From: CAZYBG01 sp964645155
GTDB lineage: Bacteria; Pseudomonadota; Alphaproteobacteria; Rhodobacterales; Rhodobacteraceae
Direction of reading: 5' to 3'
Length of the DNA stretch: 23,651 bases
Assembly (NCBI GenBank): GCA_964645155.1
Contig: CAZYBG010000043.1
Location: forward strand, 1-23,651
Part shown: positions 12,241 through 20,394 of the stretch, in pieces
Layout of the letters: each line of letters starts with the position of its first letter
How positions within the stretch are numbered: position 1 is the stretch's first letter
Position numbers and translations under genes: made by a program
Notes under the pieces: generated by a model
Seen by the model: the letters and a program-made list of their open reading frames with translations, nothing else
What the model was told of the DNA's origin: nothing
Databases searched by the model: none

Positions 12241-14291
12241 CGCGGCCGCCCGCCGCCGATCCTCCAGACCGTGCCGGCGCCCTGCCGCGGGCCCGCGCCG
12301 GGCGGCGCGGGGCTGCCCCAGGCCGCGATCAGCGCGGCGATCTCGGCATCGTCCGCCGGCAGCGCGTCGGCCGGCACCGCGCCGTTTGCCGCGTAGTGCG
12401 CGGCAAGCGCTCGGGTGATCTGCGGCGCCGCCGCGCTGGTGCCCGACAACACCTGCGTCCCGCCCGAGAAGGTGCCCGCGGCAAGGATGCCGACCGCGCC
12501 GTAGCCGTCATCCGAGAGCGCGGCGAGCGACGGTTCGGGACGCGTCCAGGGCGCGCCCTCGGCGCTGTAGCGGGCTGGCGCCAGGCCCGCGCCGACGCTG
12601 CCCGCCACGCAGAGCGTGCGCCGCGAGCGCGCGGTGACGAAGCTCGAATGCGTCGCCTGCCGCGAGATCGGGCAGCCGGCGCCGAGGCCGCGGTAATCCT
12701 TCGTCTCGTGGTCCCAGGCATGGGCGTCGGGGTGGTCGAGGTAGGATTGCCGCCCGTCGAGCCGGTAGCCGCGCGGGGTGTCGCCGCGCTGCACCTCGAC
12801 CCGCATCGGGATCGGGCCGCCATCGGTCGCGCCGAACGCGAGCGCCCATCGGCCGGCGGGCGCCACCGGCAGGCCGGGCTGCGGCTCGGTCGGCGCGGCG
12901 GCCAGCAGGTAGTAGGGCGGCCGCATCACGCCGGGCGCCGTCGGCAGCGGCGGGACGTGGTAGAACCGCGCCGCGACGCGGCCCTGCCCGTCGAGAACGT
13001 CGCGCCAGGCGAAGGGCGGGATCGGCCCGAGCGCCACCTCCGGCAGCCCGGCGACCGAGACCGCGGAGGACAGCCGCGCCATGTCGGCCGGATCGTCGGG
13101 CCGCAGTTCCAGATAGCTCGGCGCGAAGCCGTTGGGCATGAGCCGCCAGTCGAACGCCAGCGCGCCATCGGGGCAGGGGGCGATCCGCGCCTCCTGCCGG
13201 TTGCGGCGGGCGTTGCCGAAGGCGTAGACCGCCCGCGCGCAGCGGCCGGTGCGCTGCTCCCACCGGCGCAGCGCCTCGGCGACGCGATGCTCGATCGGCT
13301 TGGTGCCGTTCTTCGGCCCGGCAAAGGTGGCGAAGCTGATGTTGATGACGACCGGGCTTTCCGGATGCATCCGCTCGGCGCGGAAGAGGATCCAGCGCAC
13401 GCCCTGCACGATCATCGGCTCGAGATAGGTGCCGGCGGTGTCGTCCACCGCCTCGGGCGGCAGCTGCACGCCGAGGAGCGGCCAGTCCGAGACCGGATCG
13501 CCCGCCATCGGGTCGGCGCCGGCGGCGACGTCGGCGACATGGGTGCCGTGCGAATAGGCGTATTCGAGGCTGCGATGCGCGCCGGGCTCGATCAGCGCGC
13601 GCTCGATGCGCTGGTAGGCGCGCCAGTCCTCGATGCCCTGCGCGATCAGCGCGTCGATCTCGCTCCACCAGAGCACCTGGCCGTTCTGCACGTAGAACGA
13701 CCCGAAGGGCGGCACCGTCACCGTGCGGAACGCCTGGAACCACACCGCGTGGAACCGGGTCCGGCGCGGGTCGCCACGGCGGCGGAACCGCAGGTTGAGA
13801 AAGCCGACCCCGTCGTCGATCACGCCGACGATGGGCCCCCCCGTGGCGCCCGGCCCCTCGGCCTCGCGCGGCGGCGCGGCGAAGGCCGGCAGCGCCTGCG
13901 GGGCGAGGATCGGGCTGCCGAGGTCGAGGATCTCGATCGCCCCGTCCGATTCGGCCAGCTCCCGCTCCAGCGTCGCCTCGGGCAGGTAGAGCGGATAGGT
14001 CTCGCCGGCCTCCGCGTCGTCGCCGGGCAGATCGTCCTCGGCCCGCGCGACCAGAAGCGCGCGCTCGTCGGGGTCCATCCGGATCGCGCCCTCGGCGACG
14101 CGGCCGGCCAGCCAACCCCGCGCGGCGCCGATGCTCGGGTACTTGCCCGCCGGCTGCAGCCGCACGATCGCCGGGAACAGGCGGACGTCGTCGCCAACGG
14201 CGCGGCCGCGCGGCCGGGCAAGGAAGTCGGCCCAGGCGCGGTAGGGCGATTGCCAGGCGGGCAGCGTGCCGTCGAACTCGTCGGGTGTCAT
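12237..14291 (-). CDS. Subtilisin-like (S8) serine peptidase, apparently cytoplasmic
   Basis: A 684-residue protein with the S8 catalytic triad in order: Asp159 (GVIDDGV), His248 (SHGTHVADVAAG) and Ser619 (SGTSAAAP); NISFA near residue 330 gives the likely oxyanion Asn. About 150 residues precede the catalytic Asp and a ~290-residue stretch separates the His and Ser blocks, with WALAFGATDGGPIPMRVEVQRGD resembling an inserted beta-domain. No signal peptide, propeptide cleavage site or membrane segment is seen, unusual for a subtilase and suggesting an intracellular protease. ATG at 14291 follows AAGGGGC; a much longer in-frame extension upstream overlaps the methyltransferase gene and is rejected. 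It converges with the PAP2-like gene and shares its terminator hairpin. Confidence 0.88.
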   Translation of the reverse strand: MTPDEFDGTLPAWQSPYRAWADFLARPRGRAVGDDVRLFPAIVRLQPAGKYPSIGAARGWLAGRVAEGAIRMDPDERALLVARAEDDLPGDDAEAGETYPLYLPEATLERELAESDGAIEILDLGSPILAPQALPAFAAPPREAEGPGATGGPIVGVIDDGVGFLNLRFRRRGDPRRTRFHAVWFQAFRTVTVPPFGSFYVQNGQVLWWSEIDALIAQGIEDWRAYQRIERALIEPGAHRSLEYAYSHGTHVADVAAGADPMAGDPVSDWPLLGVQLPPEAVDDTAGTYLEPMIVQGVRWILFRAERMHPESPVVINISFATFAGPKNGTKPIEHRVAEALRRWEQRTGRCARAVYAFGNARRNRQEARIAPCPDGALAFDWRLMPNGFAPSYLELRPDDPADMARLSSAVSVAGLPEVALGPIPPFAWRDVLDGQGRVAARFYHVPPLPTAPGVMRPPYYLLAAAPTEPQPGLPVAPAGRWALAFGATDGGPIPMRVEVQRGDTPRGYRLDGRQSYLDHPDAHAWDHETKDYRGLGAGCPISRQATHSSFVTARSRRTLCVAGSVGAGLAPARYSAEGAPWTRPEPSLAALSDDGYGAVGILAAGTFSGGTQVLSGTSAAAPQITRALAAHYAANGAVPADALPADDAEIAALIAAWGSPAPPGAGPRQGAGTVWRIGGGRPR

Positions 14292-14418
14292 GCGCTGCCC
14301 CTTCCCCCAGATGCTCGATCTTTCGCCGAGGCCGTGCCGCCGGTCAAACCCTATGCGCCGTGCCGGCCGCGCATTGACGCGCGTTTGACGACAATGCGCC
14401 GCCGCCGGCAGGTTTCGG

Positions 14419-14447
14419 TTGACAGCTTGGGTCCCACCCCCGGAACA
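14419..14447 (+). promoter_or_regulatory. Possible promoter of the methyltransferase gene
   Basis: A perfect TTGACA (14419-14424) lies in the divergent gap between the subtilase and the methyltransferase, 59 bp before the latter's ATG. The -10 region about 17 bases later (GGAACA or GAACAT) matches poorly, so only the -35 element is convincing. Confidence 0.3.
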
Positions 14448-14483
14448 TGAGATCCAAGGGACAATCTGCAGACGGTTCAGGAC

Positions 14484-15239
14484 ATGGCGGTCTCCGCCTT
14501 GGAAGATGGCATCGTGGCCGCCCCCGCGGCCGAGACGTGGCACGCGCGCTTCGATGCCGCGCTTGCGCGGACGATGGCGCATCGCCTGGGCGGCGCTGCG
14601 CCGATCCGCGTGCTCGAGGCCGGCGGCGGCTCCCGGTCCTATGTCCGGCTGAACCACCCGCTGCACGTCACGACGATCGACATCTCGCCCGAGCAGATCG
14701 CGCGCAACACCACGTCCGACGTCGCCGTCGTCGGCGATCTGGCGACCTACGATTTCGGCCCGGCGCGGTTCGATATCGTGATGTGCTGGAACGTGCTCGA
14801 ACACGTGCACGACGCGGCCGAGGCGGTGGCCCACCTCGTCGGCACGCTTGAGCAGGGCGGCGTGCTGGTGGTGCGCGGCCCCGATCCGCGCTCGATGAAG
14901 GGCGTGGTGACGGCGCTCACGCCGCACCGGGTGCATGTGCTCTTCCACCGCCACGTGCTCGACCGGCCGAATGCCGGCCAGCCGGGCTTCGCGCCGTTCC
15001 CGACCCATATGGAGGCCGATGCCGGCCCCGACCTTCTCGCCCGTGCCTTCGCCGCGGCCGGGCTCGAGGTCGCGCATCAGGAGCGGTTCGTGAACGATCA
15101 CGTGCACCGCCTGCGCCGGAAGTATCCGCCGCTCTACTTCGGCTACGCCGCGGTGGCGGGGCTGGTGCGGCTCGTCACGCTCGGCCGCTACGGCAGCACC
15201 CTCTCGGACTTCGTGATGATCGCGCGGAAGCCGGCCTGA
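14484..15239 (+). CDS. Class I SAM-dependent methyltransferase
   Basis: A 251-residue protein with a Methyltransf_11-type core. Motif I is VLEAGGGSRSYV (residues ~43-54), the acidic residue of motif II is in TTIDISPEQ, and motif IV/post is FDIVMCWNVLEHVHDAAEAV, a block common to small-molecule and lipid or sugar methyltransferases. A later strand GGVLVVRGPDPRSMKG follows. The C-terminal region (VHRLRRKYPPLYFGYAAVAGLVRLVTLGRYG) is hydrophobic and basic and may contact a membrane or lipid. The substrate cannot be told. Its ATG at 14484 has a weak site (AGGAC). It ends 4 bp from the end of the convergent GGDEF gene. Confidence 0.85.
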   Translation: MAVSALEDGIVAAPAAETWHARFDAALARTMAHRLGGAAPIRVLEAGGGSRSYVRLNHPLHVTTIDISPEQIARNTTSDVAVVGDLATYDFGPARFDIVMCWNVLEHVHDAAEAVAHLVGTLEQGGVLVVRGPDPRSMKGVVTALTPHRVHVLFHRHVLDRPNAGQPGFAPFPTHMEADAGPDLLARAFAAAGLEVAHQERFVNDHVHRLRRKYPPLYFGYAAVAGLVRLVTLGRYGSTLSDFVMIARKPA

Positions 15240-15243
15240 GGGC

Positions 15244-16275
15244 TCACGCCGCCGTGCCCCGCGGCGCCGGCGTCTCGCCGGGATGGATGCTGGCGCGCGC
15301 CCGGCCGGCATGCTTCGAGGCATAGAGCGCGGCATCGGCGTCCTTCAGCATGCGCTCGGCATCCGGGCGGGCGTAGGCGGTCGAGATCGCGATGCCGGCC
15401 GAGGACGAGACGCTGCAGACCACCTCGCGGTAGGGTACCGGCTCCTCGATCCGGGCGATGATCCGCTCGGCCACGCGGGCGAGCCGCGCGGGATCGGCGA
15501 TCCGCGGGATCAGCAGCACGAACTCGTCGCCGCCGACGCGGGCGGCGACGTCCTCGTCGCGCACCTCGGCGCGGATCGCGCGGGCGACGGCCGCCAGCAC
15601 CGCATCGCCGGCGGCATGGCCGTGGGTGTCGTTCACCGCCTTGAAGCGGTCGAGGTCGAGGTGGATCAGGCCGAAGGCGATGCGGGCCGCGATCAGCCGG
15701 CCGAGCGTCGCCTCCATGGCGCGCCGGTTGGCAAGGCCGGTGAGCGCATCGGTCAGCGCCTCGGCCTCGGCCGCCGAGCGGGCGCGTTCGAGCCGGGTGT
15801 TGAGCCGGCGCGATTCCTCCATCGCCGCCGACTTGGCCTCGACGAGGTAGAGAAGCTCGACCGTCAGGTCGGTCGGCGCGAAATCCGACGCGGTCAGGCG
15901 ATGGTCGGTCACCGCCTGCACGACGCCGATGCCGAACGACAGGTCGAGAAGCGCCCCGCCATCCCCAAGCGGCACGGCAACGCCCTTGAAGGCGGTGCGC
16001 GGTGCGTCGCGGAACTGCAGCGCAAGCCGGCGCTGGGTGGGCGCCATCAGGTCGGCGAGCGTTGCGGGGGCAGCGGGACGGCGGAACTCGAAGAGCTCGA
16101 GCAGCCGGCGCCCCGGCAGCGCGGCACCGGGACGGAGCCGCGCCAGCGTCGGCCCGACGGCGACGACATGCCCGGTCGGCCCGACGCGGACATGCAGCGG
16201 CAGCAGCGCATCGAGCGCCGCGGCGCCAAGCGCGGCGCCCGCCATCCCGCTGCCGCTCATCCCGCCGCCGCTCAT
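15244..16275 (-). CDS. Diguanylate cyclase with HNOBA-like sensor domain, partner of H-NOX
   Basis: A 343-residue protein that makes c-di-GMP from two GTP. Residues ~24-145 look like HNOBA, the PAS-like domain that binds H-NOX proteins (PLHVRVGPTGHVVAVGPTLARL, SDFAPTDLTVELLYLVEAKSA). A coiled-coil linker (RRLNTRLERARSAAEAEA) leads into the GGDEF domain, starting at the DALTGLANRR motif. The active-site loop is GGDEF at 248-252, and the product-inhibition I-site RxxD (R239-D242) lies five residues before it. Cyclase activity and feedback control are therefore likely. The start overlaps the H-NOX stop by 4 bases. Three in-frame ATGs (16275, 16260, 16245) result from a 15-bp repeat, so the exact N-terminus is uncertain. 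Confidence 0.93.
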   Translation of the reverse strand: MSGGGMSGSGMAGAALGAAALDALLPLHVRVGPTGHVVAVGPTLARLRPGAALPGRRLLELFEFRRPAAPATLADLMAPTQRRLALQFRDAPRTAFKGVAVPLGDGGALLDLSFGIGVVQAVTDHRLTASDFAPTDLTVELLYLVEAKSAAMEESRRLNTRLERARSAAEAEALTDALTGLANRRAMEATLGRLIAARIAFGLIHLDLDRFKAVNDTHGHAAGDAVLAAVARAIRAEVRDEDVAARVGGDEFVLLIPRIADPARLARVAERIIARIEEPVPYREVVCSVSSSAGIAISTAYARPDAERMLKDADAALYASKHAGRARASIHPGETPAPRGTAA

Positions 16276-16288
16276 CCCGCCGCCTCAC
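16244..16288 (-). repeat. Three 15-bp repeats at the H-NOX/cyclase junction
   Basis: Units at 16244-16258, 16259-16273 and 16274-16288 (plus strand ATCCCGCYGCCGCTC-like, the last one diverged). They cover the stop of the H-NOX gene and the start of the cyclase, and encode MSGGG, MSGSG, MAG. Each unit supplies an ATG preceded by a GGCGGG- or AGCGGG-like stretch, giving three possible start sites for the cyclase. Confidence 0.75.
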
Positions 16289-16865
16289 CGGGGCCGAGCT
16301 GGAACGCGCGGCCCTGCGTGAAGTCGGCCGCCGCGACGGCGACCGAAAGCCGGGCGCCGTCGCGCCCTTCCGCCACAAGCTCGACCAGGGCGAGCGTGCC
16401 GTAATCGTCGGCGATGGCGCGCAGAACGCCCACCAGGACGCGGCCGAACTGCGGCAGCCCGGGGCCGACCGCCAGCGTGTAGCGGCCGGTGGCGTGGTCT
16501 TGCAGCGCCAGAGGCGGCAGCCGCAGGTCGGGCACCGCAAGGCGGGCGCGGTCCGGCAGGTCGTCGAGCGAATGCAGGAACTCGACGAAGTTCTCGCCGC
16601 CGAAGCGCAGGAGCCGGCGCAGCGCGCCGGTGCCGGGATGCGAGACGAGGTAGACGCCGAGATCCTCGAGCAGCATGCCGACCGGCATTCCGGTGTGCCG
16701 CGCCAGCGCCGCGAGCACGGCGTCGGTCAGCGCGTCGTCGTAGTCGAGCATCGCCTCGAACCCGGTGAAGCCCGGCAGCGCCTCGGCCGCGGCCGCCGCC
16801 CAGACGCCGGCGCCGCAGGCATCCTCGGCGAAGCGCTGGATCGCGCGGTTGATGAGCCCGTGCAT
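16272..16865 (-). CDS. H-NOX (haem nitric oxide/oxygen-binding) sensor protein
   Basis: A 197-residue haem sensor that binds NO, and in some members O2, and controls a partner protein. The N-terminus MHGLINRAIQRF and the block ALARHTGMPVGMLLEDLGVYLV are typical. The proximal haem ligand is His98 (NFVEFLHSLDDLP), and Pro residues near 112-118 match the conserved haem-distorting Pro region. The YxSxR motif that anchors haem propionates is degenerate: Tyr129 is kept, but Ser and Arg are Leu131 and Val133 (YTLAV). ATG at 16865 follows a G-rich site. It overlaps the HNOBA-GGDEF gene by 4 bases, the classic pairing in which ligand binding changes c-di-GMP synthesis. A 64-bp gap separates it from the DUF4153 gene upstream in the same direction; it may share that transcript. 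Confidence 0.9.
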   Translation of the reverse strand: MHGLINRAIQRFAEDACGAGVWAAAAAEALPGFTGFEAMLDYDDALTDAVLAALARHTGMPVGMLLEDLGVYLVSHPGTGALRRLLRFGGENFVEFLHSLDDLPDRARLAVPDLRLPPLALQDHATGRYTLAVGPGLPQFGRVLVGVLRAIADDYGTLALVELVAEGRDGARLSVAVAAADFTQGRAFQLGPGEAAG

Positions 16866-16929
16866 CCGGCCCCCGTCGGTATCGTCCCCGGCGAAGAGGT
16901 TAGGGGCGAGGGCTTAAGGAAATCCTGCT

Positions 16930-18723
16930 TCAGAACGGCAGGGTGAACTGCCGGTCGCCGATGTCGATCGCGTTGATCCGCGCCGGACCCGTCGTGAAGG
17001 CGCCGTCCTGCAGCGCCTCGATCAGCCGGTCGGTCTCGTCGAAGTCCGGCGGCGGGACCGAGAACACCTCCGACGCCTCGGCGCGGCGGAACACCGGCTC
17101 GGGCACGATCACCTCGCCGCGCAGCAGGCCGAACGACTTGTAGAACAGGATCGCCTCGCGGCCCGGATTGTCGGGCAAAAGGTCGTGCACCACCAGTACG
17201 CAGCCCGGCCGGCCGCCGGCCGTGGTGTCGCGGCAGCCCTCGAGGAAGCTCGTGACGCTGCCCGCGTACCAGGGCAGGACGTAGCGGTCGAACTCCGCCG
17301 CCGCGGCGGCCGGCACGACGGGCATCTCGGCGCGGAGCGCGGCGCGGGCGCCGACGATCGCCGGGCTCGCCGGTATCTCGGCAAAGGCGAACCGGTCGGG
17401 CGCGGTCTCGGCCAGCCGCAGCCGCTCGGCCAGCCGGGCGGCCTCGGGGTGGTCTGGCGCCGCGGCGGCGATGGCGTCGAACGCGGCCCGGCCCGGGCGC
17501 CCCCAGCCATGCCGAAGCGTCCAGAGGTCGAGCGCCTCGACCGTGACCCGGCCGTCCGCGAACCGCGCCAGCTGGTCGCGCGCCGACAGCCGCTCGGGCG
17601 CGACGAGCGGGGTCAGCCACGCCGCCGCGAGGAGCAGGACGACGAGCGCCATCGCGATGTTCGCCGCCCGGATCCGCGCCATCCAGCGCGGCCCCGAGAG
17701 CACGGCGAGCGCGTAGAGCACGCCGTAGGCCAGCAGCACGCCGCCCGCCAGCGCGGCGGCGAGGCGCGCCGGGCTCAGCCCCTCGGCGCCGATCCGCAGC
17801 CGCAGCGCGCCGAGCGCCAGCCCGGCGACGACCGGCAGGAGGAGCGCGAGCGCCCGCGCCGCCCAGCGCATCGCGCCCGACCGGACCGCGGTCGCATCGG
17901 AGGCGTCCACGCCTGAACTGACAAGCAGCGTCAGGAACACCCCGATGCCGAGAAGCGTGGCGGTGGGCGAGAGCGCGCCGAACAGCGTCTCGAGCCCCTG
18001 GACCGGCACCGCCGCGGCGAAGAGGCCGACGACGAGCAGCGCCGGCGGGATCAGGAGCCGCAGGAGCCGCAGGACGAGCCCCGGCGGCCCGCCGTCGGTC
18101 ACCTCGCCGAGGATGGCGAGCGCGAGGCCGGCGACGAGGCCGGTCAGCGTCGAGGGGACCCAGGCCACCCCGACGAGGTCGCCGATCAGGTCGATGCCGA
18201 CCAGCCGCAGCAGCTCGTCCGACAGGAATATGACGAGCCAGACGATGCCGGCGAAGGCGGCAGCCGAGGCGAGCCGCACGACGATGCCCCAGCTTTCCGA
18301 AAAGAGCGTCGGGTAGTGGCGCCAGATCGCGCCCGGCCGCAGCGCGCCGATCAGGAACGGCAGCGGCAGCGCGAGGACGACGAACCAGGCGAGCAGCGTC
18401 TCGGTCCGCGCCAGAACCCCCGCGAGCGTGTCGTAGCGCAGGCTCGCCCAGGTCAGGAGCGCGGCCGCGGCGAGCGCCGGACCGGCCGCGGCGGCCGCCG
18501 CGGCGCCCAGCCGGAGCGGGCCGGCCAGCGCCAGCAGCACCCCGAGATAGCCTCCGGTCAGCGCGGTGACGAAGAGATAGGCCTGCGGATCGGTCAGGAT
18601 GTCGGGCAGCCGGTCGGCCATGAACCACGCCGCCGCGCCGGCGACGGCGCCGACGAGGGCCAGCGCCGCGCGTGCCGCGACGCCGCTGCCCTCGGCTCCG
18701 GCCATGCCGTCCTGCCTGCTCAT
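16930..18723 (-). CDS. DUF4153-family integral membrane protein
   Basis: A 597-residue protein. The first ~360 residues have about ten hydrophobic segments (for example AALALVGAVAGAAAWF, TLLAWFVVLALPLPFLIG, FAGIVWLVIFLSDELL), as in DUF4153 proteins. The last ~230 residues are soluble, with the block YVLPWYAGSVTSFLEGCRD and a C-terminal region ending NAIDIGDRQFTLPF that also marks the family. The function of the family is not known. The ATG at 18723 has no clear ribosome binding site; an internal ATG at 18705 is preceded by AGGCAGGA and may be the true start. It lies between the H-NOX operon and the MttB gene, same strand. Confidence 0.85.
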   Translation of the reverse strand: MSRQDGMAGAEGSGVAARAALALVGAVAGAAAWFMADRLPDILTDPQAYLFVTALTGGYLGVLLALAGPLRLGAAAAAAAGPALAAAALLTWASLRYDTLAGVLARTETLLAWFVVLALPLPFLIGALRPGAIWRHYPTLFSESWGIVVRLASAAAFAGIVWLVIFLSDELLRLVGIDLIGDLVGVAWVPSTLTGLVAGLALAILGEVTDGGPPGLVLRLLRLLIPPALLVVGLFAAAVPVQGLETLFGALSPTATLLGIGVFLTLLVSSGVDASDATAVRSGAMRWAARALALLLPVVAGLALGALRLRIGAEGLSPARLAAALAGGVLLAYGVLYALAVLSGPRWMARIRAANIAMALVVLLLAAAWLTPLVAPERLSARDQLARFADGRVTVEALDLWTLRHGWGRPGRAAFDAIAAAAPDHPEAARLAERLRLAETAPDRFAFAEIPASPAIVGARAALRAEMPVVPAAAAAEFDRYVLPWYAGSVTSFLEGCRDTTAGGRPGCVLVVHDLLPDNPGREAILFYKSFGLLRGEVIVPEPVFRRAEASEVFSVPPPDFDETDRLIEALQDGAFTTGPARINAIDIGDRQFTLPF

Positions 18724-18770
18724 CGCCCGAGGCTAGCCGCAGCGCGGCGGCGGCGCCAGAGGCCGGGTGA

Positions 18771-18818
18771 GGGGCCGGCGCCGGGGGCCGGGGTCTGGGG
18801 CCGGGGTCGGGGGCCGGG
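18771..18818 (+). repeat. G-run cluster with quadruplex potential
   Basis: Seven runs of three to five G within 48 bases on the plus strand: 18771-18774, 18783-18787, 18790-18793, 18797-18800, 18803-18806, 18809-18813 and 18816-18818, separated mostly by 2-3 bases. It abuts the stop codon of the minus-strand MttB gene (18819-18821) and lies in the 95-bp gap before the DUF4153 gene. The G-rich strand is the template strand for these genes. Confidence 0.75.
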
Positions 18819-20378
18819 TCAGAAATCGGTGGGCGCGCCGCCCTCGGCCTTGCGCCGGGCGACGAAGGCCTGAAGCTCCTCGCGCGGGCCGTCGTCCATC
18901 GGCGGCGGCTCGAACTCGGCGAGGATGGCCTTGTAGATCCGGTGCGCCCGCTCGGCCGACCAGACCGCGCCGTCGAGGTTCCAGGCCTCGAAGTTGCGCC
19001 AGTCGGAGGCGATGGGCGCGTAGAACGCCCTGGTGTACCGTTCCTGCGTGTGCTGGCAGCCGAAGTAGTGGCCGCCCGCGCCGACCTCGGCGATCGCGTC
19101 GAAGGCGATGTCGTCGTCGGTCGTGGCCCAGGTCGCCTCCTCGAAATAGCGCTGGATCATCTGCAGGACCTCGCAGTCCATCACGAACTTCTCGGGGCTG
19201 GCGATCAGCCCGCCTTCGAGCCAGCCGGCCGCATGGTAGACGAGATGCGTGCCCGACTGCACCGCCGCCCAGAGCGAATTGCAGGTCTCCCACATCGCCT
19301 GGCCGTCCGGGACGTTCGCCGCGCAGACGCCGGACGAGCGCAGCGGGAGCCCGTAGAAGCGGCTGAGCTGCCCGGTCATCTGCGTCGCGCGCATGTATTC
19401 GGGCGTGCCGAAGGCCGGCGCGCCGGTCTTCATGTCGACGTTCGAGGTGAAGGTGCCGAGGCCCACCGGGCAGCCCGGCGCGATGTACTGCAGGAGCGCG
19501 ATGGCCGCGAGGCCCTCGGCAATGCTCAGCGCCACCGCGCCCGACATCGTGACCGGCGCCATCGCACCGGCGAGCGTGAAGGGCGTCACGATCACTGCCT
19601 GCCCCGCGCGCGCCAGCCGCATCGCGCCGTCGAGCATCGGGAAGTCGTGCTTCAGCGGCGAGACCGAGTTGATGTTGGTGTACATGTGCGCCCGGGCGCG
19701 GAACTGCTCGGGCGTGAGCCCGCCCGCGATGCGCACCATCTCCATCACGTCGTCCACCCGCTCGGCGCCGAGCGAGTAGGCATGGACCACCTTGTCGGTC
19801 AGCGTCAGCTTCTCGTAGAGGCAGTCGAGGTGGCGGACGCTCGGGTGGATGTCGATCGGCTCGACCGGATAGCCGCCGGCGACATGGATGCAGTTGAAGT
19901 ACTGCGTCAGCTTCATGAACTCGCGGAACGTCTCGAAATCGCCCGGCCGCTTGCCGCGCGCGAGATCCCAGGCGTTCGGCGGCGAGGAGACGTTGACGAA
20001 GACCATGTGCCGGCCGCCGATCACGATCTCGCGGCCGGGGTTGCGCGGGGTGATGGTGAACGAGGCCGGCGCCTTGCGCACCATCTCCATCACGAACGCC
20101 TCGTCCATCCGGACATTGGCGCCGTCCACCCGGCACCCTGCCGCCTTGAGGATCGCGCAGGCCTCGGGGTGCAGCATCTCGATGCCGAGCTCGGACAGGA
20201 TGCGCATCGCGCCCCGGTGGACGGCAAGCACGCCCGCCTCGTCCAGCGGCTCGGTCGGCCGGTCGGGGTTCAGCGGCAGCCGCCAGGGCATCTGGTCGAT
20301 CGCGGCATGGCCGGCGCGCTCGGCATGGGCGGCGCGGCCACCGGCGCGGCGACGGCGGACGGGGCTGGCATCGGACAT
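18819..20378 (-). CDS. MttB-family (trimethylamine/betaine:corrinoid methyltransferase-like) protein
   Basis: A 519-residue member of the COG5598 MttB superfamily. Typical blocks are VHRGAMRILSELGIEMLHPEA, ASFTITPRNPGREIVIGG, a central TIM-barrel region (YTNINSVSPLKHD, GQAVIVTPFTLAGAMAPVT, EGLAAIALLQYIAPGCPVGLGTFTSNVDMK) and the late AGGHYFGCQHT motif. Characterised relatives move a methyl group from quaternary amines such as glycine betaine to a corrinoid protein; the methanogen enzyme for trimethylamine needs pyrrolysine. Here the frame is uninterrupted, so this is a non-pyrrolysine member. No corrinoid protein or reductive activase lies nearby, so the substrate and even the reaction are open. 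ATG at 20378 follows a strong GGGAGG site; an upstream ATG at 20411 is less well supported. Confidence 0.9.
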   Translation of the reverse strand: MSDASPVRRRRAGGRAAHAERAGHAAIDQMPWRLPLNPDRPTEPLDEAGVLAVHRGAMRILSELGIEMLHPEACAILKAAGCRVDGANVRMDEAFVMEMVRKAPASFTITPRNPGREIVIGGRHMVFVNVSSPPNAWDLARGKRPGDFETFREFMKLTQYFNCIHVAGGYPVEPIDIHPSVRHLDCLYEKLTLTDKVVHAYSLGAERVDDVMEMVRIAGGLTPEQFRARAHMYTNINSVSPLKHDFPMLDGAMRLARAGQAVIVTPFTLAGAMAPVTMSGAVALSIAEGLAAIALLQYIAPGCPVGLGTFTSNVDMKTGAPAFGTPEYMRATQMTGQLSRFYGLPLRSSGVCAANVPDGQAMWETCNSLWAAVQSGTHLVYHAAGWLEGGLIASPEKFVMDCEVLQMIQRYFEEATWATTDDDIAFDAIAEVGAGGHYFGCQHTQERYTRAFYAPIASDWRNFEAWNLDGAVWSAERAHRIYKAILAEFEPPPMDDGPREELQAFVARRKAEGGAPTDF

Positions 20379-20394
20379 CGGCGGCCTCCCGGGC

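Noticed and set aside
14292..15335. Long in-frame upstream extension of the subtilase on the minus strand (would give over 1000 residues)
   Set aside because: It is antisense to the well-supported methyltransferase, is Arg/His/Gly-rich without motifs, and the ATG at 14291 has a ribosome binding site.
16866..16929. FNR/NnrR-type or NO-responsive box before H-NOX
   Set aside because: No TTG-N8-CAA or similar dyad is present in the 64-bp gap; the only symmetry is a trivial AGGA/TCCT pair.
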